Origin: Natronosalvus hydrolyticus
GTDB taxonomy: Archaea; Halobacteriota; Halobacteria; Halobacteriales; Natrialbaceae
Length of the DNA: 64,000 nt
Assembly (NCBI GenBank): GCA_025517525.1
Contig: JAOPJZ010000002.1
Coordinates: 434,001 to 498,000 of the forward strand
Direction of reading: 5' to 3'
Below the pieces are notes generated by a model. The model worked only from the letters and a program-made list of their open reading frames with translations, was not told where the DNA came from and made no database searches. Of the stretch, positions 9,501-16,748 are shown in pieces. The position numbers were made by a program, and so were the translations under genes. Within the stretch, counting starts at the first letter, position 1, and each line of letters begins with the position of its first letter.

Positions 9501-10500
9501 AGGCGTCGACTGCGTACGCCGTCTGTCTCGCCGAAGCGAAATAGACCACATCCGTCGACCCACCGACGACGGTCGGGCTGGTCACGCCGGTTGTGGTCTC
9601 AACTCCGTCGCTAAACGTCCACTCTTCGGTCCCATCGCTGGCATCGAGCGCGTGCAGCGTGTGTGTGTAGGTCGGAAGTTCGCGGGGGTAACAGGCCCCC
9701 ATACAGCCGGAACTCTCCAGTGAACTCGAAGTGACGTAAACGGTACCATCGACGTAGGCTGGCGTCGATTTGACTCGGGTATCGAGCGCTCGCTCCCACA
9801 GCTCATCCCCTGTTTCGGCGTCGAGCGCCAGCAGATCGCCACTCTCGATTGGAACGAATACGGACCCGTCAGCCGTAACTGGAGATACGCCAGTTGCCCA
9901 GCTAGACCCGTCGTCGACGCTCCAGTCTTCAGTGCCGTTTTCTTGGTGATAGGCCGTGATCGTGCCGGTCCCGGCCCCCACGTAAACGCGTTCGTCGTAA
10001 ACGACAGGGGAGGACCTGACCGTGTCACCCGTCGGCTCGCTCCAGCGTTCATCCCCGTTCGCGGCATCGAGCGCGTACAGATGATTATCTTCGTTGAACG
10101 ATGCCGTACCGACGTACACCTCGCCGTCGACGACCGATGGGGCCGTCTGAACTGCCCCACCGAGTTCTTTCGTCCACAATTCCTCGCCCGTATCCGCAAC
10201 GAGCGCCAGAACCTCACCGTCGTCGGTGCCGACGTAGACGACACCGTCGACAACCGTCGCTTCAGTTGCGTCGGTGCCCTCCCCAAGCGCCTCACCCCAC
10301 ACTTCCTCCCCAACCGATGTCGAATCGACAACAGTAGAGGTGACCGCGTCCGATGTCGAACCCGATACCCCCACGGCGGCAGTCACGCCACTACCAACGA
10401 TCACGATTGTAAGAAACACCGCACACAGTACCAGTAATCGACGATATCCCGTCGAACGTACATCAGTTCCAGGACGTTGCCCGGATTCCATGTTCTTCAT
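3505..10500 (-). CDS. Giant multi-domain cell-surface protein (PQQ propeller, CARDB, beta-helix, PKD, PGF-CTERM)
   Basis: 2331 residues. A signal-anchor (RRLLVLCAVFLTIVIVGSGV, about 20-39) is followed by a PQQ-type beta-propeller (about 55-440, repeated DGxVYVG, LYALDAxxGDExW). Four CARDB-like Ig modules come next (about 450-850), then a long right-handed beta-helix of NosD/PbH1 type (about 858-1530, many ITDN and VSDN turns, NWWGDTSGPSG). A PKD domain (about 1540-1615, YEWDFGDGT), a second beta-helix (about 1620-1870), two carboxypeptidase-regulatory-like folds (about 1913-2090), another CARDB and a very acidic linker complete the ectodomain. The C-terminus TPGFGHLATLFVLL...GRRP is a PGF-CTERM signal, known as an archaeosortase A substrate. 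It should be exported, cleaved and lipid-linked at the S-layer. No enzyme active site is evident; adhesion or polysaccharide binding is inference. Confidence 0.9.
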   Translation of the reverse strand: MKNMESGQRPGTDVRSTGYRRLLVLCAVFLTIVIVGSGVTAAVGVSGSTSDAVTSTVVDSTSVGEEVWGEALGEGTDATEATVVDGVVYVGTDDGEVLALVADTGEELWTKELGGAVQTAPSVVDGEVYVGTASFNEDNHLYALDAANGDERWSEPTGDTVRSSPVVYDERVYVGAGTGTITAYHQENGTEDWSVDDGSSWATGVSPVTADGSVFVPIESGDLLALDAETGDELWERALDTRVKSTPAYVDGTVYVTSSSLESSGCMGACYPRELPTYTHTLHALDASDGTEEWTFSDGVETTTGVTSPTVVGGSTDVVYFASARQTAYAVDASDGTLDQEYEVDEGLLTGTPTVADETVFLTTTRGFDEAAGVYAFDTESGDEQWFFGDESVLASPIVSDGSVFVPTRAGVSDLTTYRAIDAGVGVSSQDTQAVQGTNGHTDAWTGTEPDEPIVVVEAELREEAIVEDFGDPDPDTFSVDVTLRNTGSETVTHAATLEVDGEETDVLETPVEVPAYGERDVTLESAVEEPGEYDVSVDGEFVDSLLVLPQVDTVYMADAEFESDPVLAGEEVVVEATFENLGGSGGDYDVSMLLDGVEHDTKTFDIDGNGVASVTFETSIDEAGTYDVTIDGEDGSVGVDNRSVGTIDVREEATFITDGELTQNRILVDESLPFDATVRNIGDEEDTHQTTVQFIPILGEDLEPTTLGTNTIPANGELEDSLAVPPNEVDEVGIYTVTLSEETAEGDEELLDIGTVQVLGDPLQFRDARLVNESVNPGESIELELIYENVKSEAVSQDVTVDRDGDEVVETIKLEAYETETIQIELDGFDEWGVYDLTVSDEKTDVDGHTETVFVGESDYFVPENGTIQEAVDAASPGDVIAVAGGTYAESVVIDKEGLEIVGFDGERPVLDGEDGANETAFTIDAADVTIDGVEIEDYAESGIDIRFHDGTTVANATIRENGHYGIVGGSPGNDPDGVTIEHTVIEAHSEGAMDIGSPDDAVVHANTLTDNGDGIDVGFDATVTNNTIDGQTDSVAIRTWNRATIAHNFIIDAAYSGIYVRDASTVEHNVVVAGDTGLRLNGDDIDVHDNDISSGLDDLRIAGTTGHTITDNTLETGVLLTDASEQSGTSLTITDNEVGGEPVVFIANETAPSIPTDAGQVILIDVEDVTLEGQHFDGVVSPVQVINGTDMEIRDLEVTDGPTANILASGVVDRGAVSIWDSPGVVVEASTFSTMGDHAVRLSDSPNASVSDNTISDTNRQAIAIEWSADTIVADNEIDATSSGIFVQRSDRTAVKGNSLETLDGSAIEFQDSEDVAVTDNTVVDANRELDDIFEDYAIGGGESSNVMDGPVAGAEIRNNTVEGSGAHGILVAESENLTITENKITDGVQGIAGEWGSDMNGDGVDVSNNIVANNTEHGLAFGIGFGDLVGLSITENEIRDNDEIGLLIDSTAVDVTVSDNDITGNADGARYESGSGELDLTENWWGDTSGPSGDLEDPQTGAIADGDGDSITPWILSGDPVENVHFDPWTGKLGSFTADCNGLECTFESDTNDDLEIAHYEWDFGDGTTETTDEGTINHTYDADGTYTVELTVETEDGTTGSFEREVGVTEDVGACDAVVAEGEDIQDAIDAADAGDTVCLEFGTFNEEITIDKPLTLTAAGPAPTLDGEGTLGTAITVEVTEDVHVEGLKIVNYNDGVHIDGATNVTIEELELEPSTHGVFADAGAAVTVTDIESTGGTNGVATTFDFGKLTVRDSTFTDAHRGVYVDNWNVTLENNTMIGNNYGVYLLDHGVDHDESSATITDNVFEDHVEAGMWTFDYGYLNQSILDEVEFTDNAMANNTLGVEAELYGNYSFDARDNWWGDDSGPSGGVEDPVEGTLADGQGDAVSEQVRFDPFLGEPPVDPVEEPGTIAGVVTDAGDGTPVDGAAIEVIAGSDVVAETTSDSDGTYELTVDPGTYDLAVDADEYEPLTVSNLAIIEDEETTHNVDLEAAATTGTLTGEVTNASDGEAVAATVVLVDVDGLLGPAGEEYPTMTDETTGVYEHPLLEPGTYEVRFEAPGFENTTVDDVTIDTGEQTLDTVLEPIEGGDDDSDDEDSDDEDEDDSDDGEGGSPPPTMPAPAPDPASFSIESFDVPTTVDETEPVTATVTIENVGEESGTAIVELLIDGVVYETSSVDLEAGESTQLSYEIDAGEFEDGSHEIQLDVDGTLESAVIDVSAVADEEDDDESDVDETDDADDTTDVGDDDDGADDDGTQAGSGNEADDEDGTQTATEDEPDDDGIETGDEDDASLDTDDDMADDSTPGFGHLATLFVLLAVAVALGRRP

Positions 10501-10540
10501 CCCCTTTCGAATGACGTGAAAGTCACCTCATGTTACGGGT

Positions 10541-10555
10541 TGAAACACTGTTTCA
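10541..10555. promoter_or_regulatory. 15-bp palindrome upstream of the giant surface protein gene
   Basis: TGAAACA-C-TGTTTCA has perfect 7-bp arms around one central base. It is centred about 48 nt upstream of the ATG at 10500 on the minus strand, where a regulator could control the surface protein. GTGAAAGTCAC between it and the start (10516-10526) is a second imperfect inverted sequence. No binding protein can be named. Confidence 0.4.
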
Positions 10556-10703
10556 CGTCGTGGGACAGGCCGCACTCGAGCGTATCAGAACACCTTCAAA
10601 TCCCATCGGATGCACCAAATGGAGCCGTACAGTATCACCCCCTCAGCAGGGAACCAACCGTTACAGCGAATACGAACCGACAGTCGAAAATATAGCAGCT
10701 ACG

Positions 10704-10940
10704 TTAGACGTTACGACTCCGCCAGCGATCGGAAACGAGTGCCGCGACGAGCAACACGAACAGGGTGAGAACGACCCCGAAACCTGGCAGCCCATCGGAA
10801 TCAACCGACTCACCATCCCCGTCCCCAGTTTCGTCCGCAACACCGGCGTCGGCGTCGCCCGGTTTATAAATACTCTTTGTCGACATCAAAGCGAACGCTA
10901 TCTCCATACTACAAAGAGCCGTAAAACGATACAATTTCAA
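10704..10940 (-). pseudogene. Orphan PGF-CTERM tail (remnant of a surface protein gene)
   Basis: The translated region ends in DSDGLPGFGVVLTLFVLLV...DRWRSR, a complete PGF-CTERM sorting signal (PGF motif, hydrophobic helix, basic tail). It is preceded by a short Asp/Glu/Gly linker, but upstream there is no signal peptide or ectodomain. From the ATG at 10886 it would be only 60 residues. The most economical reading is the surviving 3' end of a deleted surface protein gene next to an intact PGF-CTERM gene on the same strand. A genuine micro-protein is possible but less likely without an export signal. The rest of the 10501-11001 gap shows only the palindrome at 10541 and AT-rich DNA near 10860-10960. 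Confidence 0.6.
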
Positions 10941-11001
10941 TATTTATATGGTATTGAATTGCAAGTATTGGAATCAAACGACCAGACGGTCAAAACCGTT
11001 C

Positions 11002-12201
11002 TCAGATATTGTCCATCGGTAACCCGTGTCCGTCCGGGTCGTCGGCAAACCGCTCGAGCGAAAAGTACTCCAGGTCGACCAGATCGCTCTCGCCCTCGAG
11101 CACCAGGTCGGCGGTCAGTTTGCCCACGGCGGGGCCGTGTTTGAACCCGTGGCCGGAAAAGCCACAGCAGAGATAGCAGCCGTCGGGGCCGGCCTGGTCG
11201 ATGATGAAGTCGTGGTCGGGTGTGGTCGAATAGACGCCACAGTACTGGCCTTTGAGTCCCGCATCGCGGAGTTCGGGGACGTGGTCGGCGAACTCGTCGA
11301 CGAGTTCGAGGATGGTTTCCTCGTCGGGCGTGTTGTCGTAGGCGTCCGGGTCCGTCTCCTCGGTGTGGCGATGCGTGGCGACCAGAATGCCGTCGCCGAA
11401 ATCCGGCCGAATGTACCACTCGCCGCCGGGAAAACTCGTCGTCGGCGTCAGCGACGGATACGCCTCGGCGTATTCGGCCGGCGGGTCGAGCAGGACGATC
11501 TGTTCGCGCACGGGTGTGATCGGCACGTCCACACCGACCGTCTCAGCGAGGCGATGCGTCCAGGGGCCGGCAGCCACGATTGCCGTCTCGCAGGCGATTG
11601 TGCCCTGATCGGTCTCGACGCCGATTATTTTCCCAGCCTCGGCCTCGAGGGACTGCACCTCGACGCCCGTGACGATGCCTGCACCGGCGTCTCGAGCCCC
11701 GCGAGCGAAGCCAAGCGCGGCATCGGTCCCGTCGGAGTAGGCGGCACTGTCGTCGCTGACGGCGAGGTCGTAGCGCTCGTCCACGTCGAACATCGGATAC
11801 TGTTCGGTGATTTCCTCGCCCGTGTACGCCGATACCGGAATGTCGCGTTCGCGAAGGGCCTCGTAGCCCGCTCGAGCGTAGTCGCCGCCGGTCGTCCCCT
11901 CGTCGGCGAAGCGAACCAGGGGCGATTCTTCGTACGAAAGCGCTGCATCCAGTTTCTCGTCGAAGGCGCGGAAGAACTGATGGCTCCACCAGGCCATTTC
12001 GGTGTAGATGTCCTCGTCGCCGTAGTGATGGCGCAAGATGGCCGAGGAGTCGCCAGTCGAACCGGACGCGAGTTGGGATTTCTCGAGGAGCGTCACCGAG
12101 CGATCGGTCATCGTCGCGAGGAAGTAGGTGGTACTCGTGCCCATCACGCCCCCGCCGATGACGAGGATGTCAGTCTGCGTTGGAATGTCGTCGTCTGTCA
12201 T
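11002..12201 (-). CDS. FAD-dependent oxidoreductase (DAO / sarcosine oxidase-like)
   Basis: 399 residues from the ATG at 12201. The N-terminal Rossmann motif DILVIGGGVMGTSTTYFLA and the downstream AAGPWTHRLAE and PVREQIVLL segments place it in the D-amino-acid oxidase (DAO) superfamily. The C-terminal GCYLCCGFSGHGFKHGPAVGK is the usual FAD-contacting end of sarcosine- and dimethylglycine-type oxidases. It follows the aldehyde dehydrogenase gene on the same strand with a 68-nt gap, so it is probably co-transcribed. Given the proline dehydrogenase and P5C dehydrogenase-like neighbours, the substrate may be proline, an N-methylated amino acid or a betaine breakdown product. The exact substrate cannot be read from the sequence. 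Confidence 0.85.
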   Translation of the reverse strand: MTDDDIPTQTDILVIGGGVMGTSTTYFLATMTDRSVTLLEKSQLASGSTGDSSAILRHHYGDEDIYTEMAWWSHQFFRAFDEKLDAALSYEESPLVRFADEGTTGGDYARAGYEALRERDIPVSAYTGEEITEQYPMFDVDERYDLAVSDDSAAYSDGTDAALGFARGARDAGAGIVTGVEVQSLEAEAGKIIGVETDQGTIACETAIVAAGPWTHRLAETVGVDVPITPVREQIVLLDPPAEYAEAYPSLTPTTSFPGGEWYIRPDFGDGILVATHRHTEETDPDAYDNTPDEETILELVDEFADHVPELRDAGLKGQYCGVYSTTPDHDFIIDQAGPDGCYLCCGFSGHGFKHGPAVGKLTADLVLEGESDLVDLEYFSLERFADDPDGHGLPMDNI

Positions 12202-12269
12202 CGTGTATAGAGTGCTATCGACGGTCGTCGGTATGAAGTCTGTGCGTCCTGCGATCAAGACGAAGCCCC

Positions 12270-13823
12270 CTACTCGAGGGTGGGGTCGGTATCGTCCTGG
12301 GTCGTGATATCAGCCGAGAGCCCCTGTGCCATCTCGATATCGCTCGAGTTGTTGAGGGTAAAGGCCGTGCGTTCGGTGACCGCTTCGATAACTTCTCTCG
12401 CGCTCGGATAGCCGTTGCCGGACTTTTTCACGCCGCCGAAGGGCAGGTGGACCTCCGCGCCGATACACGGCAGGTTCGCGTAGGCGAGGCCGATTTCTGC
12501 CTCGTCGCGGAAGCGATGGATCTTGCGGTAGTCTTCGGAGATGATTGCGCCCGCCAATCCGTAGTGAGTATCGTTGTGAATCTCGAGAGCGCGTTCGATG
12601 CCGCCGCTGTACTCGATGAGAGCGACGTGTGGACCGAAACACTCCTCCTGGAGACAGCGGCGGTCGGAATCGTACTCGATCTCGTAGACGAACGGGCCGA
12701 CCCAGTTGCCGTTTGCGTGCCCATCCGGAATCTCGCCTTCGTTGAGGTCAGCACGGTCGACCAGCACCTCGGCACCTTCCTTTTTCGCGAGTTCATTGTG
12801 TTTGTGGATCTTTTCGACGTGCTCGGGCTCGATGGCCGGGCCCATGAACGTGTTTTCGTCGAGGGGGTCGCCCACGGCAACGTTCTCGGCGGCCTCAACG
12901 TAGCGGACTTTGAACTCGTCGTAGACGTCCTCGTGAACGATCAGACGTTCACTCGAGACACAGCGCTGGCCGGTGGTTTTGAAACTCGACATGACGGCCG
13001 AGTGGACGGCGATATCGAGGTCGGCGTCCTCGGCGACGATAATGCCGTTTTTGCCACCCATCTCACAGGCCGCGAGTTTGCCGGGTTCGCCGCCGACCTT
13101 ACCGGCAATTTCGTGGCCAACTTCAGCTGAGCCGGTGAAGAGGACAGTGTCGACGCGCGAGTCGTCGACGATAGATGCGCCAGCGTCGCCAAAGCCCTGC
13201 ACCATGTTGAACACGCCGTCGGGAACGCCAGCATCGTCCATCATTTCGGCGATGATTTGTCCACACCACGGTGTCTGTTCGGCTGGCTTCCAGACGACGG
13301 TGTTCCCTTCGACGAGAGCAATCGCCATGTGCCAGAACGGGATGGCGACCGGGAAGTTCCAGGGCGTGATACAGCCGATGACGCCGCGTGGTTTGCGGCG
13401 CATGTAGGCGTCTTTCGAGGGAATCTCGCTCGGGATGACGTCGCCGTGTGGATGGCGGGCGTTCGCAGCCGCCCACTCGACCATGTGGTAGGCCTCGATA
13501 ACGTCGGCGCGACCCTCGGAAATTTCCTTGCCACACTCTCTCGAAACGATTTCACCTAGTTCGTCCGTGCGATCGCGCAGTTCGTGATAGATCTCCCAGA
13601 GGTACTCGGCACGGTCGATGTAGGACAACGAGCGCCACTCCTCGAAGGCGTCGTCAGCGGCCTCGAGGGCTGTATCGACATCGGCTTCGGTTCCGCGCTC
13701 GAACGTTGCGAGCGGGTCTCCAGTCGCCGGATTTTTGCTTTCGAAGGTTTCGCCGCCAGTACCGTCAGTCCACGCACCGTCGATGTAGTGTTGGTATCGG
13801 TCAGTTGCTGCGTCTCGGCTCAT
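12270..13823 (-). CDS. NAD(P)-dependent aldehyde dehydrogenase, probably P5C / semialdehyde type
   Basis: 517 residues from ATG 13823; an in-frame upstream extension would run into the divergent promoter, so I reject it. The full aldehyde dehydrogenase fold is present: TPWNFP (Asn156), VVWKPAEQTP (Lys179), CEMGGKNG with general base Glu254, and the nucleophile Cys288 in TTGQRCVSSERL. PFGGVKKSGNG lies near the C-terminus. It is divergent from an HTH_10 regulator and close to a proline dehydrogenase, so oxidation of glutamate-gamma-semialdehyde (P5C) to glutamate is the likely role. Other semialdehydes cannot be excluded. It probably heads a two-gene operon with the FAD oxidoreductase. Confidence 0.88.
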   Translation of the reverse strand: MSRDAATDRYQHYIDGAWTDGTGGETFESKNPATGDPLATFERGTEADVDTALEAADDAFEEWRSLSYIDRAEYLWEIYHELRDRTDELGEIVSRECGKEISEGRADVIEAYHMVEWAAANARHPHGDVIPSEIPSKDAYMRRKPRGVIGCITPWNFPVAIPFWHMAIALVEGNTVVWKPAEQTPWCGQIIAEMMDDAGVPDGVFNMVQGFGDAGASIVDDSRVDTVLFTGSAEVGHEIAGKVGGEPGKLAACEMGGKNGIIVAEDADLDIAVHSAVMSSFKTTGQRCVSSERLIVHEDVYDEFKVRYVEAAENVAVGDPLDENTFMGPAIEPEHVEKIHKHNELAKKEGAEVLVDRADLNEGEIPDGHANGNWVGPFVYEIEYDSDRRCLQEECFGPHVALIEYSGGIERALEIHNDTHYGLAGAIISEDYRKIHRFRDEAEIGLAYANLPCIGAEVHLPFGGVKKSGNGYPSAREVIEAVTERTAFTLNNSSDIEMAQGLSADITTQDDTDPTLE

Positions 13824-13911
13824 AGTGGTGACTGGGACAGAATTACCCTGTATTCGAACCCTCCCATGGTCGGGTGTGAACTTTGAATACATAGCGCCGT
13901 GTACCCTATAC

Positions 13912-14655
13912 ATGGCAACGCTCGATGAACAGGGGTCGAAAAGTGCTCGCTTGACGCTCGAGATCTGGCATCCGGACTGCTGGACCCTCGAGGTGACTGA
14001 AGACGCCGAAACTGGGTTGATCGCCCACACCGTCTCGAACGGGACTGACGGGCGGGTGAAGGGTCATTTTACCGCGTATGGAGAATCAACAGCTGCAGTC
14101 GAATCGCTCGTCGACGCCACTCGACGGTCGCCGTTGACTTCGTCGGTTTCGGAGATGCAACGACGATACGAGTTCGAACATCACGGGCTGACCTCGGGGT
14201 ACACGACGAAAGAATTGTTCGTCGAATACGACCCAAGCAATACAATCAGCGACGGACTGCTCAGCCAGGGGTTCATACAGGATGCACCCGTCCGCGTCCG
14301 CAACGGCCTCGAGTACTGGTCGGTATTCGTCGAACAGGCAGACAGAGACGAACTCCACGACCGACTCGACGTCATCCGCGAGGAGTACGATGCCGATATC
14401 TCCGTGACGAAAATTTACTCACACGAAACCCGCACCCAGGACGTGCCACGCCGAGTGGATGCCCTCTCAGAGCGCCAGCGCGAAATCTACGAACTCGCCT
14501 GCGAGCAGGGCTATTATACCTGGCCTCGAGAATGCACGACTCGGGAACTTGCCGATGCAGCGGGCATCGCGAAGACGACGCTGCTCGAGCACCTGCGAAA
14601 AGCCGAAGCGAAACTGCTCAATCCCAAACCGGTCGACTCACCTCGCTCGTTGTGA
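13912..14655 (+). CDS. HTH_10 (Bat-type) transcriptional regulator of the proline cluster
   Basis: 247 residues from ATG 13912. The C-terminal third is an HTH_10 domain: ALSERQREIYELACEQGYY followed by TTRELADAAGIAKTTLLEHLRKAEAKLL. The N-terminal part is the beta-rich sensor region seen in small haloarchaeal Bat-like regulators. It lies between the divergent aldehyde dehydrogenase gene (88-nt shared gap, 13824-13911) and proline dehydrogenase 88 nt downstream. It is therefore well placed to control both, but the target is inferred from position only. The shared gap contains the near-inverted TATTCGAA and TTTGAATA around a C/G-rich centre, a possible operator. Confidence 0.85.
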   Translation: MATLDEQGSKSARLTLEIWHPDCWTLEVTEDAETGLIAHTVSNGTDGRVKGHFTAYGESTAAVESLVDATRRSPLTSSVSEMQRRYEFEHHGLTSGYTTKELFVEYDPSNTISDGLLSQGFIQDAPVRVRNGLEYWSVFVEQADRDELHDRLDVIREEYDADISVTKIYSHETRTQDVPRRVDALSERQREIYELACEQGYYTWPRECTTRELADAAGIAKTTLLEHLRKAEAKLLNPKPVDSPRSL

Positions 14656-14705
14656 GTTGGCGTGATTTATTCCCACAATATCTGCCGCAATATTTGGTCG
14701 GGGTG

Positions 14706-14716
14706 GCGTTTATACG
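14706..14716 (+). promoter_or_regulatory. TATA box of the proline dehydrogenase gene
   Basis: GCGTTTATACG stands out in GC-rich DNA about 28-38 nt before the ATG at 14744. This spacing fits a leaderless or nearly leaderless transcript starting close to the ATG. Confidence 0.55.
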
Positions 14717-14743
14717 GGTTCTCTACAGCTACATACCTAGCCA

Positions 14744-15580
14744 ATGATACCGCCGGTCGCCAGTAATTTCGTCGCAGGTGAATCAGCTTCCGAGGCCCTC
14801 GCACACGTCGAACGGCTCAACGGGAAAGGCGTCGCCGGCATCTGTAACCTACTCGGTGAACACTACGACGACCCCGCCGAGGCGACCGGGGACACGGCCG
14901 AATACCTCGAGTTGATCGAGTACATCAACGAGCGTGACCTCGAGGCTTGTGTCTCGGTGAAACCCTCACAAATCGGCCTCGACGTGGGCGACGAAGTATT
15001 CGAGAAAAATCTCGAGCAAATCGCCCAGAAAGGCGCAGACTCCAACGTCTTCGTTTGGGTCGATATGGAAGATTACACGACGACAGACGTCACCCTCGAT
15101 GCCTTCGAATCGCTCGTCCGCGCTCACGATGGTGGAATGGGGCTGTGTCTCCAGGTGAATCTGAATCGGACTCGTGAGGACCTCGAGCGACTGGCCGACG
15201 CCCCGGGGAAAATCCGCCTCGTCAAAGGCGCGTACAACGAGCCCAAAGACGTGTCCATTCGAGACAAAGCTCGCATCGACGAGCGCTATCGGGAGTTGCT
15301 CGAGTACATGTTCGAGCACTTCGAAGACGGCATCGCCGTCGGCAGCCACGACCCGGCGATGATCGGCCACGCACGACGATTGCACGAAGAATACGGCACA
15401 CCCTACGAGGTACAGATGCTGATGGGCGTCCGAGACGAACGCCAGTACGAACTCGCCGCTGAAGGCGTGACCGTCTACCAGTACATTCCGTACGGGAACA
15501 AGTGGCTATCGTACTTTTATCGTCGACTTCGCGAGCGCAAAGGGAACGTCCTGTTCGCGCTGCGTGCGGTGTTAAGTTGA
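14744..15580 (+). CDS. Proline dehydrogenase
   Basis: 278 residues, the length of monofunctional archaeal and bacterial proline dehydrogenases. The FAD-binding TIM barrel is recognisable from IRLVKGAYNEPKDV, VAVGSHDPAMI, PYEVQMLMGVRDERQYEL and the C-terminal YIPYGNKWLSYFYRRLRER, in which the two arginines bind the substrate carboxylate in this family. It oxidises L-proline to pyrroline-5-carboxylate and passes electrons to FAD and the respiratory chain. With the aldehyde dehydrogenase at 12.3-13.8 kb it gives a complete route from proline to glutamate. It has its own promoter. The 196 nt after it, up to 15776, show nothing I can identify. Confidence 0.93.
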   Translation: MIPPVASNFVAGESASEALAHVERLNGKGVAGICNLLGEHYDDPAEATGDTAEYLELIEYINERDLEACVSVKPSQIGLDVGDEVFEKNLEQIAQKGADSNVFVWVDMEDYTTTDVTLDAFESLVRAHDGGMGLCLQVNLNRTREDLERLADAPGKIRLVKGAYNEPKDVSIRDKARIDERYRELLEYMFEHFEDGIAVGSHDPAMIGHARRLHEEYGTPYEVQMLMGVRDERQYELAAEGVTVYQYIPYGNKWLSYFYRRLRERKGNVLFALRAVLS

Positions 15581-15776
15581 GATTCCCTCTCGGCAACGGA
15601 CTCCGGTTATGATCTTCTCGAGTGGCCGATCAACGTGATGCAGGAACAGTGCTCGGAGACGCACTCGAGTGAACGTTGGACTCGAGCAAACCATTGCGGT
15701 CATAGCGTTCGGTTTCGTGCCGTCCCGGTCAGCGAGGGACACGAGATGGCCACTGACCGCGAAGCGGTTACTGGAA

Positions 15777-16748
15777 TTACTCTTCGTCCGGTTTTCTGGC
15801 TTCGATTTGCGCAGAAACGATATACTCGCTAATGTCACGGTCGTCGTCCCATTCGCGAATAAAAGATTCACTCTCGGCTTTCGGCTCGATCGAAATCGCC
15901 TCGAACCCGGCGACATCCAGCATCGACTCGAGCGTCGCTATCCGTTCGGCTCCAGCAATACAGGCAGCGATAGCAGCCGAATCGAGCCGAACGCTCTCAG
16001 GGAACTCGGCGGTGCGGACGACATCGGAAATAGCGAGCCGCCCACCCGGTCGAAGGACGCGAAACGCCTCGCGAAACACCTGTGACTTGTCTGGTGAGAG
16101 GTTTACCACGCAGTTCGAGATGATCACGTCGACAGTCCCGTCGGCAACCGGCAGGTGTTCGATTTCACCGAGTCGAAACGACGTGTTTTCGGCTTCGTTT
16201 TTGACGGCGTTCTCGCGAGCTTTCTCGACCATCGCCGGCGTCATGTCGACACCGATGACACGTCCCTCGTCGCCGACTTCCCGAGCGGCAAGGAAACAGT
16301 CGAATCCGGCTCCGGAACCGAGATCGAGAACGGTTTCTCCCGACTCGAGGCTCGCGATTGCCGTCGGGTTGCCACAGCCAAGGCCGAGGTTGGCTCCGGG
16401 TTCGACGGCCTCGAGCGCTGCCTCGGAGTATCCCATTTTCTGGGCAGTGGCATCGAACGCGTTCGCGCTGCCATCAGCACCACTACAGCAGGAGTCGCTG
16501 TCAGACCCCCCAGTTCCGGTATCGCCGGCAGAGGGTTCCGTGTCGGTGCCTCCGGCAGACGGGACCGTGTCAGTGTCTCCAGCAGACGCACCAGTATCCG
16601 TGCCGCTACAACAGGACGTAGCACTATCGCCGCCATCAACACTCGAGTCGGTCGCAACGCTGGCGTAGCGTTCTCTGACGATTCGGCGCTGTTCCGTCGC
16701 CTCGAGGTCGTCGTCTACCGACGCTCGAGAGCCGTCCTCGTCACTCAT
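15777..16748 (-). CDS. arsM: Arsenite methyltransferase ArsM
   Basis: 323 residues from the ATG at 16748, which overlaps the stop of the ArsR gene in ATGAGTGA. The SAM-binding core VLDLGSGAGFDCFLAA (about 140-155) and the ArsM signature are clear: NLGLGCGNPTA with Cys125, ISNCVVNLSPDK with Cys213, and AACIAGA with Cys263, corresponding to the As(III)-binding cysteines. The N-terminus is unusual: a CCSG motif occurs twice (Cys47-48 and Cys87-88), separated by about 36 residues of repeated SAGDTDT-like sequence. This looks like a low-complexity expansion of the usual single CC site. It should methylate As(III) stepwise. Translation is coupled to the upstream repressor. Confidence 0.92.
   Translation of the reverse strand: MSDEDGSRASVDDDLEATEQRRIVRERYASVATDSSVDGGDSATSCCSGTDTGASAGDTDTVPSAGGTDTEPSAGDTGTGGSDSDSCCSGADGSANAFDATAQKMGYSEAALEAVEPGANLGLGCGNPTAIASLESGETVLDLGSGAGFDCFLAAREVGDEGRVIGVDMTPAMVEKARENAVKNEAENTSFRLGEIEHLPVADGTVDVIISNCVVNLSPDKSQVFREAFRVLRPGGRLAISDVVRTAEFPESVRLDSAAIAACIAGAERIATLESMLDVAGFEAISIEPKAESESFIREWDDDRDISEYIVSAQIEARKPDEE

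Noticed and set aside
11026..12210. Plus-strand long frame over the FAD oxidoreductase
   Set aside because: The minus-strand frame has the full DAO-family motifs; the plus-strand product has no recognisable domain.
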